Below are positions 55,901 to 64,000 of a stretch of DNA of 64,000 nucleotides, one piece after another. The notes under the pieces are model-generated. The model searched no databases. It had not been told where the DNA came from and worked only from the letters and a program-made list of their open reading frames with translations. This DNA is from Gracilaria gracilis (taxonomy: Eukaryota; Rhodophyta; Florideophyceae; Gracilariales; Gracilariaceae), in NCBI GenBank assembly GCA_030374805.1, contig JARGSG010000006.1, positions 1,054,001 through 1,118,000 on the forward strand. The letters are read 5' to 3'. Every line of letters begins with the position of its first letter. Position 1 is the stretch's first letter. Made by a program: the position numbers and the translations under genes.

Positions 55901-57623
55901 CGGACGCCCACTTGTTGCAACTTCGCATCGTAATCGCGGCTCACACTGGCCACGGAGGTCACAGGGCTTTTAATGAGACTCGGACAGCCACTAAGGCGCA
56001 TTTCTATGGGAAGTCAATGGATAAGTACATCAAGTAGTTTGTAGACTCTTGTCTGCATGGTCTTTGTACGCAGTCTGGAAAAATCATCCCTCGTTCTCTA
56101 GGACATGCCCTTCACGCTGATGAGCCGAGTGAGCTTCTTCATTTTGATTTCTGCTACATGTCGCCAGCCGAAGATGAATACTTGTACTTATTGGAATTCA
56201 AGAACGACCAAAGTGGCTATGTTTGGTTGCCACCCGCACGTAAAACTACAGCTGAGATCTTGGCAGACGCAATAATCAAATGGTTCGCCGCTTTTTGGGG
56301 TGGTACAGCAGTGGATATCAGACAGAGATTCACATTTTAAGAACTAAGTGATGAGAATCTTGAGAGAGAAGACTAAGTCATCTCATCACTTTACGATCTC
56401 CTACTGTCCCTGGTCCAATGGTACAGTAGATATGGTCTGTCGCGAGCTTCTGCGGACATGCCCCGCGTTGCTATCGGATTACCAGCCGCCACACACCTCC
56501 TGGCCGAGTACACTGCCAGTGGTCCAGTCTCTCTTGAACAATTCTTCCTAAAATAGACTGGGAAACAGGTGTCCTTTTACAGTGTTCACTGGTCACAAAA
56601 AAGACTCTACGCTAAGTGCAATAACGCGCAAAGTGGAAAATAAGACAAAAGTGATAAACATCGAAGACATTGACCAATTACGACTTGGCAACATCGTCAA
56701 AACGCAGGCAGCTCTGCAAAATATGCATATAGATGTGTCCACACGTTCTAGCCGGAAATGACTGCAAGCAGTCGATTTCCATAACCAAAATACTAATGTT
56801 CGCGCGGTCAACTTCACCGAGAGCGACTTTGTCTTACGGGGAGTTCAACAAAAAGACCATACTCGCAAACCATCACTGAAATGGGTAGGACCGTACTGTG
56901 TTCAAGAATGTCTCTCTGGCCATATTTTTCTAATTAAGTCTTTGTTGGACGGATCCACTTTTGACGTTCATGCACATAGGCTGAAACTATACCGTAAGAA
57001 AGATTACGAGGTCACCTAAGAGCTCATCAACCACATGGCTTATCAGCAAGGAGAGTTCTGGGTCATCGATCGCTTTCTCAACATCAGGAGCAAGAAAGGT
57101 GCCATTGAGATGCTCGTCAAGCGGCGTGGGTTCTCTACAGAAGAGACGGATTGGGTGACACTCAAGTCTTTACGGGAGGACGTGCCAGCTCTTGTAGCAG
57201 AATACGTTACTGAAACCGCTGGGGCTGGAACCACTCGACAAAGTTCCATCAGTAGCTCCCTTTGAGTGATTGCTTTCAGTTTCCACCTCACCACTTACGG
57301 GGCGCAATTGAATACAGTAGCTATTTCTAGACCCTTTTTAGTCGGTTCTGACGCATTTGTGCGAAGGTCACGTCAGAACTAGGCGTCTAATGTAACAAAT
57401 GCGGTTTACATCGACAACTGTTCGCGAGTGCGTCCAGTCAGTAACGTTCTGGCATCGACTTGGAGACTGCTCAACTTTGTGTTATCTCGAATCACTATTA
57501 GCTTGCGTTAGACCGCCAGGAGATATGTCACTACTGTATACTATATTGAATGTCCCTACAATCAAAATATTTTACCGAGTCTGCGGTCAACCAGCTCGGC
57601 AAGGGTGCGCATAAAATCCCATC
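52978..57623 (+). mobile_element. Chromodomain gypsy element, gag to 3' LTR (E5)
   Basis: From 52,978 a truncated gag (MMRRGWKKIQLASIKL) with a CLNDQCEGFHRPKDC zinc motif, a protease (FDTILDDSGADFIAID), RT and RNase H around 54,600-55,700, integrase 55,800-56,550, chromodomain to 57,265, then LTR-B. Length and order are normal for the superfamily. The 5' end is missing. Many interruptions (about a dozen), so it is an old copy. Confidence 0.8.
57306..57623 (+). repeat. LTR-B of E5 (318 bp matched)
   Basis: Matches the minus strand of 2,712-3,029, starting AATTGAATACAGTAGC and reaching ATAAAATCCCATC. LTR-A shares only the first 14 bases or so. The end beyond 57,623 is not established. Confidence 0.7.
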
Positions 57624-57933
57624 CGACTATTCGAATGGCAACTCACAAGAGTATTCAACTCAACGTGAGTGCACCCTGATCTGTGCCCATTTACGTTTCC
57701 TTTTGCCTAATATTTTCGACAGCGAGAAGAACACCCTACATTCCACAACAATGTTGATCCACCTTGCAAGCAAAGCGATCTTGACAGCAGTTGCACCCCC
57801 AAAAGCTGGGTTGCTAAATGCAAATTGCAAGCAAGCACCCCACGCTGATTCAAGTTTGAGTCAGGAGCACTGTCACCCACAAATCGTAGGTGGCATATTG
57901 AGCACGTCTACTTAATGAACAATTCTAGAATCT
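57624..57933. other. Junction between E5 and E6
   Basis: No gene seen. It may be the rest of LTR-B or the deleted end of E6. Confidence 0.3.
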
Positions 57934-60900
57934 CTACAGGAGGTCTGGGGGCAATCCGCGTTCACTGTGAGACTTTACTTTGGTGCCCAACCTTTTGCCT
58001 TCGCCTCCCTCATTTTCCCCTGAGCGCGTGCGCGCGGCGGTTAGCGAGCCTAAACGGACCAACGAAGCGCTTTGTGTCGGCGACAACCTGCTCCGTAGCT
58101 TCAGCTGCCGGGGTGAACCAAACTTAGCCACTGTGGTCATCCTTGACAACAAATGCATAGAGTTATTCGCCTTCTGCTGGTGCGATGTAGCAAAAATCAA
58201 AATGCAGGAGTTCATTTGGTTGGTCAGCATGCATAACATGCCCGAGAGAGCATGGAATAGTTTTCCCACACAGCATGCAGAGACAGTGTATACAAGAATT
58301 GATAAAAGACTTCATATCCTTATCCATATCCTTCCAATAGATATGGGCCTTTGTCGCATTTAGGGTCACATTGAAGGCTCTGTGACCGCCATGGTCAATG
58401 TGTGCGGCGATGAAGATTCGGAGTTTCAAGAGAAGATCGGCAATAGGAATCCATACGACTTCCTTCTCATTCTGGAAACCTTCCTCCGTGTTCTTGAAAC
58501 TTGAAGGAGTGTTGATGGTAGTACCACTGCCGCGTAGGTTGCAACTACAATCGGGTGCGCAGCGCAGCGACTGCGTGGATGTGTGCGCATCCCAATCTGG
58601 AATCAAAATCATTGTGCGTAGGTCGCAATGTGAAGAAGCGCGCTAAGTCCAAAGTACATGTATAGCGCACCCAAAGAGATAAAGAACCCCTTTAGGGAGT
58701 TGCTGAATCAGGCAGTATAAAGATCCGTCTCCAGCCGCACTTGCTGAGAGTCGGGGGAATCCTTGGAGGAACATGCAAGGTCCTTGTGCCTGCTCCCTTG
58801 CCCGTGCCATCTTTGTCCAAGCGTTAGCTAATTGTTCTACAAAATCCGTTCTGATCAACAAGGAGGTACCTTAGAAGCGTTTTCTTGTGCGATCCGAATA
58901 TCCGTCCAATTTGGCCAGTCGAATTTGGAGTCCGCTCCAGGGTTTACAGGTGCAAACATGAAAGCCATCGCACGTGAGACCTTCTCTATGCCTATCTAAC
59001 CCACTGTGTTGACAGCCCAACGGGTCAGTATGTCTGCCCAGACGTTTTGGTCATCTTGGAGATGTTCAACAACATACCTGAAGGCACTTAGCTTAATTGC
59101 GCATCGCATTAGCTTACTAGCGGTGTGTCGTGCAATACCAGAGTTTCGTCGAAAGGGATCGTACAGGTACACCGGGTTGGCGTGATCTGTGAAGATGTCG
59201 AATTCGTGGCCTATATTGAGGTAATCCAAACGGCACATTGCCTCTATTATTGCGTAGCCCTCCTTCTTGGAAACAAACCAGTTAGTGGCAGATCCCGAAA
59301 ATGCTCCAGACAAGAAACAGAGGAGTTCGTGCAGCTGGTCTTCGACTGCCTTGTTTCGATCATCGAAAGGTAATTGCGTGAGAATTGCTGCCCAATGGGA
59401 CTCTGATTCATCAGTAAACAAAACCACATGATGTGATCAGGCTTCGGATATGCAAGCTTAACCGAAGCGGCTAATTGCTGTTTGATATCTAAGAAAGCAG
59501 AATCATGCTCGGCACCCCATGAGTCGCTGAGGGAAAGATTTTATAGAGAATTCTTCGTCCCCTGGCCTACCTGAAGGTAGCATTTTTCGAGTAGGGAATG
59601 AAGGAGAGCTATCCTTTCGGCGTAGGCGGAAATAGCGTTCTCATCCAATTTGTTGCGCATACAAATTGTTGAAGGTGGGCCATGATTGGCTTCTTCATTG
59701 ATGTAATTGAATCAAAAAATGTCTCGGGTGGTACTGCAAACCTTCTGCAGATATGATGCGGCCACAGAAATGGACCTGTTGTGCCAACAGGCTTGACTTC
59801 TCTGGATGTATCTTCAATCTAATTTCTTTGCTGACAAGAAGAAACGCTTCAATATTGTCCAAGAGCTCTTTCTCGATTGTAGCGTAGAATAAAAAATCAT
59901 CGATGCATTGAAGCATTTTCTCGACGCGTCCGTCGAATTTTTCTAATAATACTGCTTGGAAATGATTTCCAGAATCGCTCCCTCCTTGTAGAAAACGTTC
60001 CGAGGAGTAAACCCCAAGCGGTGTCTGGTTTGAAATCATTTCCTGTGATTCTAGAGCAAGGGGTTTTTGCAAGTATCCGTGTGCAAGATCAATGTTTGCA
60101 AAACAGGTGCTTCCGGATACGTCCTGAAATTTTGACTCCAGGTGCGGCATCGCAGACTGAACCGGTATGGTCCGACAATTGGGTCGATGCAGATCTACAG
60201 TAAATCTCAGTTTAGTTGAACCAGGTTTAGGCACTGCTAAGACAGATGATGCCCATCGAGTAGATGTGTTCTTGTATATCACATTGACTGCTTCCAACTC
60301 GTGGATTGTTTGTATAATAAAATCCCGTTGCTTGGGAGCGTATCGGAGTTCGGTACACCTGTATGGTTTGGAGTCTTTGGTCGGAGTGATAACGACAGAA
60401 GAGACGTCTACATGGGGATCGGATCCGAGTTTGATGCGAAAAACTTCTCTGTTTTGTTCGAGGATACTAAAGAGTCTCTCGGATCCTCCTTTCGTTATTC
60501 CGTTTGCATTTTCGCCTCGGATTATGTTCCCGAAAGCCTTTTCGATAGATTCCTTGTTGCCCTTGCCGATGGCGGCTGATAGACATTCTGGAAATGCGAC
60601 TGGGTAGGGATCCGCGGCCATGCAGGAAAATCCCTGATATCTCTCTGGAGCCAGCTTGCAGTGATCTGGATCAATTTCAAAGACGTGCTTATCATGAATT
60701 TGTTCCCTCACACGGGTCAGGTGATGCTTGAGATTGAATCCTATTGAATTTAGAAATAGCCTTCCTAACAGTATCTCGCCCATTGGGCAGTCCAAAATGT
60801 AAAATTCAATACCTCGGACCCGTATCGGGATGTGTGATCCCATTAAATAAATAATGATGGTAAGAACAACTGTTCGAGATGTGGGTGCCGTAATAGAATC

Positions 60901-62615
60901 CTTGTTCGAGAGAGCCTCTTCAATTGTAATGGGTTCAGGTAAAGCCTTAGCCGTAAGACTCAGGATCTCATTTTGGATTTTGTTGAAAGTCGTTGCACCA
61001 ATTGCACTGAAGAAAGCTCCCGAATCTCCAAGCATGTTGTCGAAAACAGTGTCCTCCAAAGCCACTGTGAACCGGCTTTGGTTACTATTTGGATGAATTC
61101 TGTAGTATAATGGGCCCGAGTTGGTGCGCGGTGTATACGATTGGCCGTTCACGTACAAAGAGGTAGTGCACGGTGGGCCCGTGCAGTGGCACCACCACGT
61201 GTACGATTTGGTGATCGAGTGCCTGACGGGTTGGCGCAGCGTACAAGTTGTGTGGTGCTGGGTAGTGACAATGCAAATTAGACCGATCGTACAGTAGCCA
61301 GTAGGGGGCCTTGACCCGATATTTAGTTGCAGCTCGGAGCTCCCAAGGCCCCAATCGTAGACGACAAACATCTTCTCCCGGACTTCTTCTTCGCTAGTTT
61401 GCACTCACGATAGACCGCACGACTACTTTTTTATTGGGTTTATCAGACCGTTCGTACCCTTCTGCGCGTTCCTGTTTGTGTCTGGCGATACCAACCGTCC
61501 ACTCTCTCCTCGACTGCCCGGTGCTTCCGCACCTTCTCTCCGTTCGGATTCATTACAGTCACACGACTGTACGCTGCCACCGCTCCCGTCTCAAGACTGC
61601 TTCTGACTCTCTTCCGTTTTTTGCATTATATCACAAATTCCTTTCGGAATGGGAGAAACTGTGACAGTTTTTGCATGCTTCGACTTCTTGTTCCCGTAGT
61701 GCTTGTCGAAGATCTTCTTTTGCCTCTCTGGAGAAGTGATGGGACAATCTTTCAAGCGATGGACTCCAGTTCAGTCCTCATTCAGACAAGGTTGATTCCA
61801 TTCGGTTTCCTTTCGTTTTTGTAGTCGACACTGATCTTTAACGCGTCAGCACTACAAAGGTTGGTTTTCTCATCAATTTTTCTCGTCCGATCGCGGACAT
61901 GGCGAGAATTTCGAGGGTTCATTCGTGAACCTGCCTTTTCAGTAAAAAACAGCTCGAAAGCTATGTTTGAGATTTCAGCTCTAAACAGCTTAATATTTGC
62001 CAACTGCTCTTTTTTCCAGCCTCGGCGCATCATTTTGATACGTTTTTGCAAAACATCTGATTGGAATTGGCTGACGAGCCTGTCCAAAAACTTCTTTGTC
62101 ATGTCTATATCTTTCAAAATCTCTGATGCGTTGTTTTGGTCGAGTGCTGTTATGACAGAGATAATGAACTTGCAGACTCCTCCGGTGGGGTCATCCCTGT
62201 TTGGCTTGTAGGGCACACTACGAAGTGCGGCATCAATGCGTTCAAAAAGATCTTTCGGCGAAGAGTTTGAGGCCTTGTCAAACCAGTCTTGTACGTTTTC
62301 GTTGGTAGCTCTTTCCAGAGTAGGAGCTCCCTCAATATCACCCATAACACACAATGCGTGTAATGTGTCAGGCTCAATGCAGTCTTTCACAGAAGCTTGT
62401 GAGAGCCTGGCATCAGGGTATCTGTCCTTGTTAACGTTCTCAATCTTTAGGCGGTATGCGAAATAGGCTGTCTAAAACCCTATCAAGGCAACCTGGTCAA
62501 CTGATTTCAATAATGGAGGCTGTATGGCGGCTAAAACGCTATAGTTAGACGTCGCCATAGTTCTGCACCCTAAAGATATCAACAGTACGTTACTCTTCAG
62601 AACATAGCGCTTTGT
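57934..62615 (-). mobile_element. Chromodomain gypsy element, gag to integrase (E6)
   Basis: Gag at 62,390-61,782 (KMMRRGWKKEQLANIKLFRAE), protease (VFDNMLGDSGAFFSAI) and RT in one long stretch 61,404-59,695, RNase H at 59,427-58,996 (LFTDESESHWAAIL), integrase zinc and core at 58,612-57,934. It ends inside the integrase. It shares its family with E2. Broken a handful of times, partly preserved. Confidence 0.85.
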
Positions 62616-63089
62616 TGTTCAGTACTGGGTATCGATCATAGGCGCAGAACGGAGGCCCGGAAAGAAAGAACGGAGTTCTGGAAAAGGCTGGCGGAATGTT
62701 GAAAAGCACGGATCGAAAGGGCTAGAGAAAAACGAAAGGGCAAACTAACACGAAGTTGGATTTCTGTGTGAGTCATCGTCCAAGAAAAAGGACGGCCTTC
62801 TGTGCGTACCGCAGCCAAGTCAGTTGAATGCTGACTTCGCAGACGTGATTGCACTTGTACATCACACTAGTAGCCAAACGTTCCAAAGAAACAAGATGGT
62901 AGGCGCCTAGAAAACTATCTGACGTAAACCTGACTACAAAATTTCACGTACTGTCCGTATATTGACGTACTGCACGCTCGACTCACTTTGCGTGCATATG
63001 CGTACGCGGTTGAGCCATGACGTTGGCCAGTATACATATGTTGCATTGGTGTACGTCCAATGAGCCAATGGTAGCTACTGTATTCAACA
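62616..63089 (-). repeat. 5' LTR of E6 (LTR-A)
   Basis: 474 bp; on the minus strand it starts TGTTGAATAC and ends CTGAACA, pairing with 4,061-4,534 at identical length. Confidence 0.85.
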
Positions 63090-63449
63090 CACCTGGAACG
63101 GAACAGTCGATGAAACATATGCGTCATACGGTTAGTATTTATTTTAGGTAATTGGAAATATGCGTGTATAAGGTTGTAATCACTTACGGATCATTGATAG
63201 ACCTTCGCGTAGATCAACATACCGTCGCAAAGACGTCCTGGCGTACATATTGAACTCTAATCTACTAAGGACGTCCTGCCGGAGTTAACACGATACGCAT
63301 TGCGCCCCTAGCTCATAGAATAGATTAGTGGTAACGTACTGACACAAATCCTGAGTTGATGGATTGCCTATAAATTGCGTCGGAAGACAGTGAGGAGTTA
63401 CAGAACCCTCTTACCAGTCTTTTTCGTACAACTCAAATCGTGAAAGATT
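63090..63449 (+). promoter_or_regulatory. Probable LTR or leader of a copia-like element
   Basis: Non-coding stretch directly before a copia-type gag. GCCTATAAATTGCG near 63,370 is TATA-like. LTR limits were not determined because the partner is outside the window. Confidence 0.4.
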
Positions 63450-64000
63450 ATGGGTCCAGTAGCTGCCATCGACGCTAAGATATCGACAACTAACGCTACA
63501 GGCACTCTCTCAATAGGCTCATTTTTCACCACTTCTACAAGCCAAATTGGCATCAACTGTTTCGTGTTTGCGCTAGACAAGTTCTTTCGGACATATCTGA
63601 TAGTCCCCATGTCGGAGTCTGAGAAGACGCGTAGTGATCCTTTAAAAGAAGGGCAGGACTTTAACAAATAAGTCACACGTGCAGGGAACCAGCGCAGAGA
63701 GCGCCGGAGTTGCTCAGCTGTTTTTATGAGAACTACGCTATTTGGCGAATCCGAGTAGAGGCCGCATGCAACGCCAAAGGAATAGGTGAAGCTCTTGAAT
63801 TTGAAGTCTGTCCGCTTGATGCAGAGGTTAAGAAGACTCAATTACACGCTGCTCAGAAGAAAGCGTCTGGCATAATGGTGACAGCATTGTCAAATGGGGC
63901 CCTGCACGTAGTGCATGGTGAAGTCCAAAATCCGTTCATCATGCTCCAAAAACTAGGAGAACGTTACGATTCCAAGAAAGCAGCTTCTGGAATTGACAAA
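63450..64000 (+). mobile_element. Start of a Ty1/copia-like gag
   Basis: The readable peptide ENYAIWRIRVEAACNAKGIG, then LQKLGERYDSKKAAS (63,720-63,995), has the pattern of the UBN2/Retrotran_gag_2 region of copia elements (F.ENY..W...........L...Y). Truncated by the window edge. An early part from 63,450 is in another frame; the element looks broken. Confidence 0.65.

Noticed and set aside
63398-63841. 147-codon minus ORF at the window end
   Set aside because: It is the antisense shadow of the copia gag leader.
1-64000. CRISPR array, rRNA or tRNA genes
   Set aside because: No regularly spaced direct-repeat array was seen and no rRNA sequence was recognised; tRNA genes cannot be excluded by eye.

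Overview
This is eukaryotic nuclear DNA: there are no operons, coding sequence is sparse, and the window holds at least ten transposable elements of several classes (Ty3/gypsy-like and Ty1/copia-like LTR elements, a LINE, two different tnp2-like DNA transposons) with a few decayed host-type genes between them. The lineage cannot be fixed from the sequence. A compact, TE-rich alga fits best, perhaps a red alga, because of a PanE-like gene of a family I associate with plants, algae and cyanobacteria. An oomycete-like protist remains possible. Confidence in the lineage is low.

Layout. 1-5.1 kb: broken and nested LTR-element pieces. 5.8-8.05 kb: a coiled-coil pseudogene and a ketopantoate-reductase-like pseudogene. 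8,152-20,343: one young gypsy-type element on the minus strand with two 995-bp LTRs, a 5-bp target duplication (CTTTT) and an extra gene running antisense to gag-pol. 20.4-36.4 kb: the most unusual part. A minus-strand gene carries a ParB-like domain, followed by a piece resembling a 2-oxoglutarate/Fe(II) dioxygenase. A hairpin-rich spacer separates it from a divergent plus-strand gene with a DPPY-type DNA amino-methyltransferase and then a SET domain. A coiled-coil gene and a convergent tnp2/Plavaka-like transposase with an N-terminal zinc finger follow. All are interrupted several times. 36.5-41.7 kb: a second, distinct tnp2-type transposon with two divergent genes.

42.5-49.7 kb is the most host-like stretch. 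It holds a RING plus tandem-cysteine gene resembling the C-terminus of MYCBP2/Highwire ubiquitin ligases, split by a 4.4-kb LINE, and a DMT/EamA transporter pseudogene. The LINE has a 7-bp target duplication, and the two halves of the ligase gene keep the same reading frame across it, so the insertion looks recent. 50.5-63.1 kb: at least four nested chromodomain-type gypsy pieces in both orientations, two sharing 474-bp LTRs (TGTT...AACA) and two sharing a 318-bp LTR segment. 63.4 kb to the end: the start of a copia-like gag.

Together, the 20-36 kb block combines a transposase with DNA-modifying and chromatin-modifying domains. It is either a large transposon carrying an epigenetic cargo or a cluster of neighbouring elements. 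I could not find paired terminal repeats that would prove a single unit.
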